The position numbers and the translations under genes are program-made. DNA of 64,000 bases from Carettochelys insculpta (lineage: Eukaryota > Chordata > Testudines > Carettochelyidae). The number at the start of each line of letters is the position of its first letter. Positions within the stretch are counted from its first letter, which is position 1. The DNA is taken from NCBI RefSeq assembly GCF_033958435.1, contig NC_134152.1, forward strand, positions 22,356,001 to 22,420,000, in the 5' to 3' direction. Positions 1 through 11,500 of the stretch are shown here, piece by piece. The notes under the pieces are model-generated. The model was not told the origin of the DNA. It saw only the letters and a list, made by a program, of their open reading frames with translations, and made no database searches.

Positions 1-600
1 CAGGCCAGGTTCAAATGCCACTCACTCCAATTTGGCCTATATCCTCCTGATATATTGGTGGGACAAATGGGCCAAAGCTGAGTGGCACTGAGACACTGTG
101 ACCCAGGTTACAATGCCCAAAGCAGGGAGTGGGGCCCAGCCTGAAGGACAGACGTTGCAGGAGCTATTGTTTCAGAGTAAGTGCACTGCTTTTTAAAGTG
201 TTGTGTTATTTTGCATTTGAAACAATAAGGGGCTTCAACACTCATTAATGTATAGAATATACATTACTCATTACAATAGATACAAGAACCCCCCAAAATG
301 CTGATATTTGGACCGCTACAAAAAATCAGTTAAAAATAAGCCCTGAAAAATAAAATTACTAATCCCCCAACACAAAAGTCCTAGTTACAGTACACGATCC
401 TGCAAATATTCACTGTTCATCATAAAGTGAAGCTTTCACGCACAAGCATTTAACTGTAAAGAAATGATTTGAAACAGAGAGAATGCAAACCCATCTGAGA
501 CAAGATGCTTCAGATGTGGCACTAACTATAAAATGCATTGCTTTCAAACAAAAGAAAAAGCTATTTAAAGATGAAAAAGTATTCATGATTTCAACACTAG
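1..600. other. No gene seen; AT-rich
   Basis: No splice-framed exon or clear repeat boundary was recognised here. Earlier ACSM exons are expected upstream of the window. Confidence 0.5.
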
Positions 601-1024
601 AGCCGCACCTACACTAGCCCTTTCCTTTCGGAAGGGGCACGGTAATGAGCGAGGTTGGAAGATGCTAATGAGACACTGCCATGAACATTAGCATAATGGT
701 GGCCACAGCGATTTGAAAGTGCTGCTTTCAAAATGCACACCACCTGTGTAGATGGGGGTCTTTCGAAAGGACCCCCCAGTCTTTGAAAGCCCTTTATTCC
801 TAAAACCAAATAGGAATAAGGGGCTTTCAAAGACTGGGGGGTCCTTTCGAAAGGCCCCCGTCTACATGGGTGGCACATGCTTCAAAAGTAGCACTTTCAA
901 ATTCCTGCGACTGCAATTATGCTAGTGAGGCACTGTGTATTCATGGCAGTACCTCATGAGCATCTTCTGACCTTGCTCATTACCATGCCCCTTCCAAAAG
1001 GAAGGGTCTAGTGTAGATGTAGCT
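601..1024. mobile_element. Harbinger-type foldback MITE
   Basis: Terminal inverted repeats (agccgcacctacactag against agctacatctacactag) extend inward into a long palindrome whose arms meet near 815. The 3-bp duplication TAG flanks both sides (598-600, 1025-1027). Confidence 0.8.
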
Positions 1025-1314
1025 TAGGTGCGTTTTCAAGGCTTGTCAGCATTATGGTCATGTACTTCATAAATTGGTTGGAGCTATTACATTAGTAAAT
1101 ACATAAATATCTACATTTAGTTTTTCTTGGGAGTCAAATGAATGCGGGCAACATTGTTACCTTTGGTTGCAACTTTCTGACAGTTTTCTTATTCCAAATT
1201 CTCTAGACTCTGTCCAGATTTCCTATCACAACTTTCTGTTCTGCTCCGACTGCTTATCGAATGCTTGTGCAGCATGACCTGACCAGGTAAAATATAACCA
1301 AACTATTTCATGCT

Positions 1315-2075
1315 AGCAGATGTATATAGCGTTGCTTGGGTCCTTGTGGGAGCTCAGGATGGCGGCGGGGGGTGGGGGAGGTCAGGATTGGGTGTGGGGA
1401 GCGGTTCAGGGCAGTGGCAGCTGGAGTCTGTGGATGGCAGGGTGGCAGCAGGGCCAGGGTGGGAAGTAGGCCCTTGGCAGCAGGGGCTACATTGCCTGGC
1501 CCTGGCTGGTGGCTTGTCTCTGAGGGTCCAGCTCAGTGTTACCCTGCTGGCAGTTCCTCCCAGGGGAGGGGGCAGAATGTAGTGGTGGGGGCTCTGTTGG
1601 CAGACCCCAGCCAACAGCTGCTTCCCAGGGGATCAGTGGGTGGTGGGGGCTCCCTGACACAGGTGTGGAGCATGGGCTGAGGAGAGGAGTGGTTTTGGCT
1701 GAGGCTTTGGGACAGAGGGGACACTTGCCCACTGCCATTGGCCTGCAATATGCAGAGCCCCAACTGGCCACACTCATACTGGTGTGGCCGCCCCCCTGTG
1801 GTCACTTTGCAGTGTAACTGTCCCTGTGCTTCCTGCCTCCTGTGGTCACTGTGGAGTATAACTGTCCTTGCTATCAGACACGCCCCCTTTCTGTTTAATG
1901 AGGAACAATCAGATTCCAGGCATATCCCATTGTGCTGGTGCAACCAAATCCACACCAAGCTTTAAGCTATGATAAGGGGAAGCTGCACACCAAATTTTGT
2001 GGTCCTAGCTCTTTTCTTTTAGGAGTTCTTGAACGAACAAACTCACAAATGGACGGACAGACAGATAGATGCATA
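1315..2075. repeat. Unclassified interspersed repeat, GC-rich 5' part
   Basis: Its 3' part (about 1900-2075, ending in a gacagacagata-like tract) matches 16900-17105, including the phrase gagttcttgaac. The two copies have the same orientation. The class is not recognised with certainty. Several open frames in the GC-rich part have no family features. Confidence 0.5.
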
Positions 2076-2487
2076 TTTCTAAAACATACAGCAGATTAGA
2101 TCATCACATTTTACCAAAACAGTGTGCCAAATTCTGCTTTTAGTTTGGTTAAGTTACTCAAGGTTTCCAATAGAACAACAGACTAGAAGTTTCTCGATAT
2201 TTTGAATTTTACGTTGTAGAAATAAAGTTAGAGTACCATAATATGAGACATGGAGATAATATAATTTGAAAAGCATTTTGGCAGCTCTGACAGTACTTTG
2301 AGTTTTAGTATTGGAAATACACCTTTATAATCAGGTCTTCAAATCTTAAATTGTGATTTGTAGTCCTAGTTCACAGGTAGACTACTAGTTGAGCAATTAA
2401 AATATTTTCCCCCCATTCCTGGTATGCCTGGAATACAATAAATACAACAAGAGTATGTTTGTATGAAGTCAGTTTGGCTGTGTCTAC

Positions 2488-2954
2488 GGCCGTTTCTATA
2501 CAGGCCACTTCCTTTGGAAGTGGTATGCTAATACAGGGAGTGAAAGATGCTAATGAGGTGTGGATGCAAACTCCCCGTGCCTCATTAGCATAACATCACA
2601 TGATCTGGTTACCAGAAGACGTTCTGGACTCCAAAACGCCATGCAGAAGCGTGACCTCTGGGGGGGGTGGGGGGGGGTGTCTTCTGGAGGGAAGTCCTCC
2701 TTGCGGAGGCCCCTTCCTCCCAAAAATTTTTGGGAAGAAGGGGCCTCCGGAAGAAGGACTTCCTTCCTGAAGCCCCCCCAGCAGCTGCGCTTCTACACGG
2801 AGTTTTGGAGTCCAGAAGAACATCTTCAGGACTCCAAATCATGTGACATTATGTTAATGAGGCATGGGGAATTTGCATCCGCGCCTCATGAGCATCTTTC
2901 GCTCCCTGTATTAGCATGCCATTTCCGAAGGAAGTGGCCTGTGTAGAAACGGCC
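2488..2954. mobile_element. Foldback MITE inserted in the Harbinger left end
   Basis: Ends are ggccgtttctatacaggcc and its inverted near-copy (ggcctgtgtagaaacggcc). The 3-bp duplication TAC lies at 2485-2487 and 2955-2957. The interior is almost wholly palindromic. Confidence 0.88.
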
Positions 2955-3121
2955 TACCTGTGTCAGATCTTCCAGAAGCCGTCTTCAGGAAGATCATCTC
3001 CTGAAAGAAAGAGTCTACACACAAAGCGGCATCCAAAAGAGCTGCCTGGTCTTCCGGAAGATCACATCCACACATGCGTGGATGCTTTTCTGGAAGAACA
3101 GGGCAGGAAACGGCTCAGATG

Positions 3122-3557
3122 GGCTGTGTCTACACGTGCCCCAAACTTCGAAATGGCCATGCAAATGGCCATTTCGAAGTTTACTAATGAAGCGCTGAAA
3201 TGCATATTCAGCGCTTCATTAGCATGCGGGCGGCAGCCGCGCTTCGAAATTGACGCTCCTTGCCGCTGCGCGGCGCGTCCAGACGGGGCTCCTTTTTGAA
3301 AGGACCCCGCCTACTTCGAAGTCCCCTTATTCCCATGAGCTCATGGGAATAAGGGGACTTCGAAGTAGGCAGCATCCTTTCAAAAAGGAGCCCCGTCTGG
3401 ACGCGCCGCGCGGCGGCAAGGAGCGTCAATTTCGAAGCGCGGCTGCCGCCCGCATGCTAATGAAGCGCTGAATATGCATTTCAGCGCTTCATTAGTAAAC
3501 TTCGAAATGGCCATTTGCATGGCCATTTCGAAGTTTGGGGCACGTGTAGACACAGCC
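3122..3557. mobile_element. Foldback MITE (ggctgtgtctacacgtgccc family)
   Basis: The arms are near-perfect inverted copies around 3339. The target duplication is ATG at 3119-3121 and 3558-3560. Because of the palindrome, nearly the same open frame appears on both strands; it is not a gene. A relative lies at 42531-42816. Confidence 0.9.
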
Positions 3558-3905
3558 ATGGAGTCGTAAGGCAGGAGAGCACTTCCAGGGCACCGGCCAA
3601 GCAGCCTGTTAAAGGGCCCACCCCAAACAGTCCCTCCCTGCACTAGCTGCTGAGGCCCATTGTGCAGCTCCCAGCATAGCTCACTGTCCCACTGCTCTTG
3701 CAAAAGCCCATGTGCTGGCCATGGACCCCAAGATCCCTCAGCAGTGCAGACTCACCCTGAGGGTGCTGGGGAGCCTCCTGGCCACCCCACTCAGCCTGCT
3801 GCATGAATGCAGCATGAACACTGGGGGCTCTGACCCACCCCTGGCCCTGCCGGGCTTCCAACAGCCTGTCTCCCATGTCTGGACCCATGCTACCAGCAGC
3901 GACTG

Positions 3906-5221
3906 GTGGGACCGGGTGGTCATGACACAGTGGGACAACGAATGGTGGCAGCGGAACCTGTGCATGGCAAAGGGCACATTCCGCAGATGCGGTCAGTTCT
4001 CCCAGTGGAGAAGCGTCTAATCATCGCTATCTGGAAGTTGGCCACCCCAGGTAGCTACCGCTCCATGGGGAAGCAATTCGGGGTGGGCAAGTCTACCATG
4101 GAGGCTGGCGTACTGGAGGTAAGCCACATTCCAGGCCTCAGCCTGGCTTGCGGAGTGGGGTTGGGGGGTGTTGGGCAACAGGGACCCCAGGGACATGTAG
4201 GGGGGCCTGGATATAGGGGCTGGAGCGCCCACCACAGGGGGACCCCAATATCCCACCCATAAACAAGTGCACTTCTGGAGGGGCACCCTGCCGGGGGGGG
4301 GGCATAGGGAGGAAGGTATGGGGGGGAGGGGGCAGCCAGGGATGGGGTCGGGGTACCCCGGGCACACTGACGAGCGTGCATGCTCTCTGTCCCCTGCAGG
4401 CCATGAGAGCTATCAACAACGTGCTCATGCAGCGGCTCGTGAGCCTGCAGGACCTCGAAATAGCTGTAGCAGACTTCACGGAGCTCGGCTTCCTCCAGTG
4501 TTTTGGGACATTGGATGGCACCCACATCCCCATCAGGGCCCTGGCCCCCCGCACTTGCTAATACGTCAACCACAAGGGATACCACTTGATTGTGCTCCAG
4601 GCAGTGGTGGATGCTCGGGGCTGGTTCACCGACGTCTATGTTGGCTGGCCCAGCCAGGCACACGATGCCCGTATCTTTCGGAACTCCTCCCTGTGCCACT
4701 GGATGGAGGTGGGCACATACGTCGCTCAACGGGACCTCATCATCAGTGACGTTGCTATCCCGCTGTGCCTGGTAGCCAACCCAGCATACCCTCTTCAGCT
4801 GTGGCTGCAGTGCCCCTACACAAGGCACTTGACCCCATCCCAGAAGCTCTTCAATGCCCGGCAGGGATGCGCCTGATACACAGTGGAGTGTGCCTTCGGG
4901 CCCCTAAAGGCATGGTTAAGATGCCTCCTCACACACCTTGATGTGGGGACGAAGAATTTCCTGCAGCTCACGGCCGCCTGTTGTGCTTTCCAGAACCTCA
5001 CTGAGGTGTGTGAAGGGGCACAGCACCAGGGCGGGCTGGCCTGTATGAGCAGCCACCTCCGCCCCCCAACCAGCAGCTCCACCAGGACGGGGTCCGCATC
5101 CAGGAGGCTCACTGGGAGGCCTTCACCCATGGGGACCTCTGAGCTGGGCCCCCAACACAGGTACCCCTCTAACCCCAATGAACCGCGACACCGGGGTGCT
5201 AAACAAAGCTGTATTATGTAG
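3906..5221 (+). pseudogene. Harbinger transposase (HARBI1-like, DDE) remnant
   Basis: Two exons, 3906-4118 and from 4400, are separated by a GT-AG intron that keeps the frame. Exon 1 has SYRSMGKQFGVGKSTMEA (helix-turn-helix part). Exon 2 has LDGTHIPI (first catalytic Asp), VNHKGYHLIVLQAVVDARG, AHDARIFRNS, NPAYPL, then VECAFGPLKAW (catalytic Glu). The second catalytic Asp, normally in a GDxAYPL context, appears as Asn. Two in-frame stops (4559-4561 and 4874-4876) break the reading frame. This is a transposase, not a host gene; few lesions suggest fairly recent decay. Confidence 0.85.
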
Positions 5222-5713
5222 ATATCCAACTAGAGTACTGTGTATACATAAACAATAAAAAAAAGTGCTTTGACATAAAGCAAAGGAGTTGGGTCAACTA
5301 TTTACAAGGGTGGGGTGTCTGGGCAGTGGGGGGGGGCATAATAACTGGGTGCAGAAGGGGAGGGGAGGGGAGGGGCCCCTACTTGAGAGATGGGTGGAGG
5401 GCCATGAGCCCCAGCGCCCAAAGCTGCCTCTCCTGCCCCAGGTACTTGGTCTCTGTCGGGGCCCCAATGGAGTGGGGAGCACAGGGAGGTGGTGGTGGGT
5501 AGCCAGTGGCACAGCCTCGGTGGGGCGGGCGGCAGGGGGATGGTTCCTAGGGTGGGGGGGCTCACTATGGTGCCCATTGTAGCCAAGAGCCAGGCCCCCA
5601 GGTCTTGAAGGGCTGCTGTGGGAAGACCCCAGGGAAGGAAAGCAGCTAGGGCCTCAGGGCAGGGATGGCTTGGGTCTCGGGGGGAGAGCGAGGGGGGTTG
5701 AGAGGAGGGGGGG

Positions 5714-7214
5714 TTAGGGGTGCAAGCAGGGGGAGGGAGGAGGGGGCAGCGGGGGGATAGTGGGGAGTGCCATGAGGGGCCCACACATGGGGCAGAACAT
5801 CTCCACCACTTCTCCCCATGTGTCCCAGCACCACCGGAGGTCCTCTGCCTCCAGGGCCAGGCGCCTCTCCATATCATTTTGATGATGGAGGGCAGCCACA
5901 TATGCTGCTGCCTCCTCCACCAGGCTCCGGCAGCAGACTCTCTGTGCCTGCCAGGCTGTGACCATGCACATGGGTCGTGCCCCACCTGAGGGACTACCAG
6001 CACCTCTGGCTCGCATGCTGCCAGCTGGCCCCAGGCTCCTCCGGTGCCTCTCTTGTCCCCAGGATGGAGCTGCTGTAAGGGTGCAAGGGTGGGGAAGAGG
6101 GGATTAGGGCCCCAGCCAAGCCCCATGTGGCAGTCCTCTGGTCCCCCGGGCACCTCCGCCTGGGCTGGACCCAGGAGGCCCTTGTACCGCAGGCCACAGC
6201 CCTGGCACAGTGGCCCGGGCAGTCCCTCACCTCAGGGATGCTGCCACCTGTGAAGAGACCCGCCTGGGGAATGGGGCACCGGACGAGAGGGATGCAGTCG
6301 GGCACAGAGGGCTCCGTGCCTGGGGCACAGGGAGGCTGGGTGTGGCTGTGCATCCTGGGTTCCCCCCTGTGCAGACCTATGTGTGCAGGGGCTTTGGGGG
6401 GGGGGGGGGGCGGCTGCAGGATGCCCTGCAGCTTGCCTGCGGCCCCATGGTGCACTCTAGTGTGGGGCATTGGGGAAGTGGGGGGGGGTCTGTGTGTGCC
6501 CCCACCAGGGGATGCCACGTGCTACATGCTTACCTGGCATGACCTCATATAGGTCCAGGGATGCCCAGCAGGACATGGCCTGGCTGCTTGGCCCCTGAGG
6601 CCAGGGCTATTACCAGGGACCCCTAGGGGGAGGAGTCATCCAAGGGTCCCTGGGGCTGGCTGGTGGTCTCACCCTCCTCCCCAGCCTCTTTGGAGGAGCT
6701 GCCGTTTTCCCCATCTGGTGCAGTGGGAGGGTTTGTGGCTGCCGTGTCCACAAGGTGGTGAGGTGTCATTGGCCACCAGGATGTCCTGCAGCTCCCTATA
6801 ATAGGGACACCTTGCTGCACCATCCCTGGAGCAACATCTGCTGTCCCTGGCCCATACACATCCTTGGGAGAGTTCCTTGATCTTGCACTGGACCAGGTCT
6901 GCAGTCTGGGCAGGATGGCAACGGGCAGCCAGGGCTGTGGCAAGTTGGGTGCAGGCAGAGGCATTTTGCCGGTGCCCTGACGTGTCCCTCAGGACATCTT
7001 CCTCACACCAGAGTGCAAGGAGGTCTTGCAGCTCTGGCTCTGTCCAGGTAGGGGCTCTCTTCTTATAGGGCTGCTCTCCCTCCACGCTGCCATAATCTGA
7101 CTCCCCCAGGCTGCTCTGTGGGGCACGGGGGGGAGGGGCGGGGCTGGCTACTGGCCATCCAATTGTTGGCTGTTGAGTCTGTGGTTGCTGTAGGCTGGGT
7201 CCTGCAGCCAGCAT
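5714..7214 (-). pseudogene. Myb/SANT-like DNA-binding protein of the Harbinger element
   Basis: The N-terminal open frame (7214-6669) has KKRAPTWTEPELQDLLALW and VQCKIKELSQG, typical of the trihelix/Myb-like partner proteins of PIF/Harbinger elements, followed by a diverged tail. A second part near 6016-5790 has VEEAAAYVAALHHQNDMERR, which fits the helical C-terminal region and may be another exon. The gene converges with the transposase. Known partners help the transposase bind the element ends; here that is inferred from position and sequence class. It is probably inactive. Confidence 0.65.
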
Positions 7215-7619
7215 GTGCTTCCAGCCTCACAGCCCCTGCTTCCTGCTCTGGGGTTTGTAGGTCCTTGCAGATTTAACTGCTCCTGGAAGCAGGCACCATA
7301 GAGTCACCAGGCGCTTGCTAGATTGTCTCCTGGCTCCAGCGTGGAGCCACCATGGTGGATAACTTCTTCCCGAAGAAGTGGTCCATGAGTGTGTCCACAC
7401 GTGCTTTCTTCTGGAATAATCTTCCGGAAGGAGGCATTATTCCCCTTATGAAAATGGTGTTAGGGATATGAAAGAAGTGGTGTTTTCTTCTGGATTTCTT
7501 CCAGAAGAGCACCTTACACATGTGGATATTCCCCAGATCTTCTGGAAGAAGCTTGTGTCCTTCCAGATCTGACACATGTAGACACAGCCTCTGAGTATAG
7601 TGTACAAAGCTGGGTGATT

Positions 7620-8468
7620 CCAGTAATGCCACTATTGCATAAATAAGCTTTCAAAAATATCATTAGGGCTGACAGTCAAGACTCTTCTGTATGTTAAAAT
7701 CCAATTGAAAGCTTAGGGTAAGAAAGACTATTTTACTTTTAACATCTTGTAAAATACTGAACTTGCACTTTTACATGTATTCTTTCACAATATGCCAAAT
7801 TTATCTTCTGTTTAACTCCATGTAATTACATTAAAACAAACTGGGATCAACAAATACCTTTCACATATATTCTGTGGAAAGGAAACACGCTAAAGGGAAT
7901 TCTGATCATGTAGGTGATTCCGCACAGGTGCTACATCTATACAGAGACCTCCTGACCTCAGAAGCTGTGTGTGGGTACAGGGGTCAGTGCACACAGAGCT
8001 TGAGAGTAGTCAGTGTAGCTCTGCATAGGCAGAGGAGTCTGCTTACGTGGAGTCACTTGCAAGACTAACAACAGGAATGCCTTTTCATGCAGCCAACATT
8101 TTGCCCTTGGCACTCATTGCCACAATATATCATTGAGGCCAAGAGGTGAAAAAAGACTTTATATTGCTATAGATATGAGAGAAACTGTGGATATAGTAAT
8201 GAGGCTTTAAAAACACACACAAATGAAAAACAAGTTCTGAAAGGATATAAACCCTCATACTTCAGGGCAATAAGCCAACACAGCAAACCAAGTCATCTAC
8301 AATCTGATCTGCCCTTTCCCCAATTCCTTTGCAGAAGCAACTCTTTTTGACACACTTCTACTGGAAGAGTAGACATAAAAATCGAGTCTGCCCTTTATAT
8401 CCATTTCCTTACTGTGGCAGTTTTAACCCCTTTAAAATCTGACTCTCCTTTTTCTCTTTCATACGAAG
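7620..8468. other. ACSM intron, nothing recognised
   Basis: AT-rich intronic DNA without a recognised exon or repeat boundary. Confidence 0.5.
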
Positions 8469-8592
8469 CTATAAATTCAAGAGCCTGCAACACTGTGTCA
8501 GTGCCGGGGAGCCAATCAACCCTGAAGTGATGGAGCAGTGGAAAAAGCAAACTGGGCTGGATATCTATGAAGGTTACGGCCAGACAGAAACG
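8469..8592 (+). CDS. ACSM3: ACSM exon a
   Basis: The acceptor is gaag at 8465-8468. The first base completes a split Ser codon, then [16 protein letters not shown] leads to the conserved YGQTET at the end. The donor is gtacag and the exon ends in phase 0. Confidence 0.9.
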
Positions 8593-11500
8593 GTACAGAT
8601 ACTTTAAAAACACAGAAGAAAACTCCAATCAGTCTGCTAAGAAAATGTTTGAAAAAATAATAGACAGTTATCCCATCTTTCAGAGGGGAAAATCATTTAC
8701 AATAATACAAGATGATGGAAAAATCTAGTTATCTAGAACAGTAAGGCCTTTATCAGAGCCAATTTAAGTCAATGAAAGAACACCTACTTCAGTAGACTTT
8801 CGGGATTTAATACACAGCAGAAGCATAATCATTTTTATCATAGGTGAAGTTCTGCCTTTGTTAAATGTTTATATTCACAACTCACATTCACTTCTATTGG
8901 AACAGTAGACACAATTCTGATAGCAGAATTTTGTCCCTAGAAGTTTACTCAGTTTATGTATGATTACAATGAAGCATCCATTGTTGTTTCCAAGGGAGGT
9001 TGCTATATACTGTAAATTTATTTGCAATACTAGTTGAGTATCTTAAATATAAATTAAAAATGGAAAAGATGAGATGGCACAGTTTACTTTTAAAACCTTT
9101 TGGTGTAGGTGCTGATTTGCGGAACTTTCAAGGGAATGAGAATTAAGCCAGGTTCAATGGGAATGCCGTCTCCAGCGTATGACGTCAAGGTATTATACAT
9201 CATATCTCTAAGCCACAGGGACCTTTTTCTCTACGCAAGAAGGTACTGAATTCTCCTCTGGGACCCTCAAGCAAGTTTAAGAAAAACAACAGGTTTTTAT
9301 TTTTTAACCCTGCTGAATCATTCTCAGGTTAGGTCTCCAAAAAGACAGATTCCTCTAGCATTATACAATTTTCATTAGTTTGTAAAGTTTCTTGTTGGGT
9401 CCAAGGGAGAAACACGTCAGGCGTACTGACAGCAATTCCAGATCCCAGAACAGAGCTGTCAATGGGCCCCCAGGCACGCACAAGCCATGCCCATGCAGAC
9501 ATGGTCTGCCTGACATTTGGGTGGTGCTGCAGCTGTCCTGGGTGGTGCCCAGCTAGCTGCTGGCTGTGCTGGTGGGTGCACGCTTCCAGCATGGCCATTG
9601 CTTCCACATGCCCACCTGGCTTTCTTTGTTGCTGCCAGTACCATTTTGTGCGTGCCTGGGAGCCTTGTGACCTGCCTAAGTCAGTTGAAACAACCCAGGG
9701 CCCCCAGTATAGTTCCCTGTAAACTGCTCAGCTGCGTGCCCAAACAGCTGCTTATTTAGCATCACGAAGATGCTCAAAGAAACCACACAAGGCATGGAAC
9801 TGCAGCAGCCAAGGGAGGACAGCCCTACCCTCAGCCCAGCCTAGCTCTCCTTCCAACCTGCCATAGCAGCTTCATCCCTGACCAGCCACTGCCACACCAG
9901 GCCCAACCCTGCCAGGGCAAATTCACAGAACTTTTTCACAAGCACTCATGTAAGACCACAGCCTAGTGAAACTTCACTACAAACTCAAAAACCAATGCAG
10001 GGCCTTCATGCCTATCAAGTCTGACCCTACTCCTTACTTACAGGGAGGCTGGGGTGTGACAAAATGCAAAGGTGACCTGCATTCCTGTTTAGTCCAGGGC
10101 AGTCTCGATGCCCCAACAAGATACCCAGCAAGATAAGCATTTCCACCTCTGATGAGACCCTACTAAACCTGGGCACCCACCCAGCAAGCTATCAAATGCC
10201 ATTCATCTGTGCCTCCGCCCACCAACCCACACACTGCTGCCCTGCTCCTACCCTCTGTTTTGGAGCTTTTGGCCAGCTGCTCCCTGGAGCCTCCCGTTTG
10301 CTGTGCAAAACAGGGGATAGGAGCGGCACAGATTTCAGGGTGTCCCCTCCCCCTATCCCATCTCAGCAGATTGGGAAGGTAGGGGAAGGGAAGGGTTCAG
10401 GATGGAAGGGAGTTTGCTGTGTCTGAACAAGCAGGCTTCTTGAGCCTGTTGAGTGCCAATCTATTTAAAGGGACAGCATATCTTTCATATGCACACTCTG
10501 GCTAAGGCTACACTATGGTTTGTATTTCATAAGTTATTTTGAGATAGGGCTATAGTGTACCCCTAGCTTCTCTCTCTCTCTCTCTCTCTCACACAGTGTC
10601 TTTCACACTCACCTCTCAAAATGTACTTGTACTATTGTTACTTAACACTTCTTTCAGAAATAGAAATAATTGGAGATACACATCTCCTAGAACTGGAAGG
10701 GACCTTGAGAGGTCATCTAGTCCAGTCCCCTGCCCTCTTGGTGGGGCCAAGCACCATCCCTGACATCTATTTGCTCCAATCCCTAAATGGCCTCCTTAAG
10801 GATTGAACTCTCACAACCCTGGGTTTAGTATGCCAATGCTCAAACCACTGAGCTATCCCTCCCCCCAAAGTGTGTTGCTTTAGAGTTATTTTTACTATAA
10901 CTATGCATTTCATAATTTTTATTTCTCTCTTACATTTAAATTTAATCCTTTGAGTAGTGAGTTCTAAAATGCCTAACCTGTCCTGGCTGGAGTCATTATC
11001 CCTATGGTAACCATTTAAAAATATATACTGTATCTAGTTTTTTTGTTTCTCTTGGGCTACGTCTACACGTGCAGCCAACATCGAAATAGTCTATTTCGAT
11101 GAATAACGTCTACACGTCCTCCAGGGCCAGCAACGTCGATGTTCAACTTCGACGTTGCTCAGCCCAACATCGAAATAGGCGCAGCGAGGGAACGTCTACA
11201 CATCAAAGTAGCACACATCGAAATAGGGATGCCAGGCACAGCTGCAGACAGGGTCACAGGGCGGACTCAACAGCAAGCCGCTCCCTTAAAGGGCCCCTCC
11301 CAGACACAGTTGCACTAAACACCACAAGATCCACAGAGCTGACAACTGGTTGCAGACCCTGTGCCTGCAGCATAGATCCCCAGCTGCCGCAGAAGCAGCC
11401 AGAAGCCCTGGGCTAAGGGCTGCTGCCCACGGTGACCATAGAGCCCCGCAGGGGCTGGAGAGAGAGCATCTCTCAACCCCCCAGCTGATGGCCGCCATGG

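Larger units (their letters stand above)
2476..7589 (+). mobile_element. PIF/Harbinger transposon, near full length, decayed
   Basis: The ends carry ggctgtgtctac followed by tgtgtcagatct in inverted orientation; the right copy lies at 7566-7589. The left repeat is split by a MITE at 2488-2954. Inside are a transposase remnant on the plus strand and a Myb/SANT-like gene on the minus strand, the usual two-gene Harbinger layout. A second MITE sits at 3122-3557. No exact 3-bp target duplication is readable for the outer element. Confidence 0.82.

Noticed and set aside
3208..3471. Nearly identical 73-codon frames on both strands, looking like a duplicated gene
   Set aside because: They are the two arms of one palindromic MITE read in opposite directions.
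5302..6153. 283-codon open frame on the minus strand
   Set aside because: Pro/Gly/Ser-rich translation of the GC-rich interior of the Harbinger element; the credible Myb-like coding segments are in another frame.
1..8468. Upstream ACSM exons
   Set aside because: No stretch matching the N-terminal ACSM domain with splice borders was found on the plus strand.
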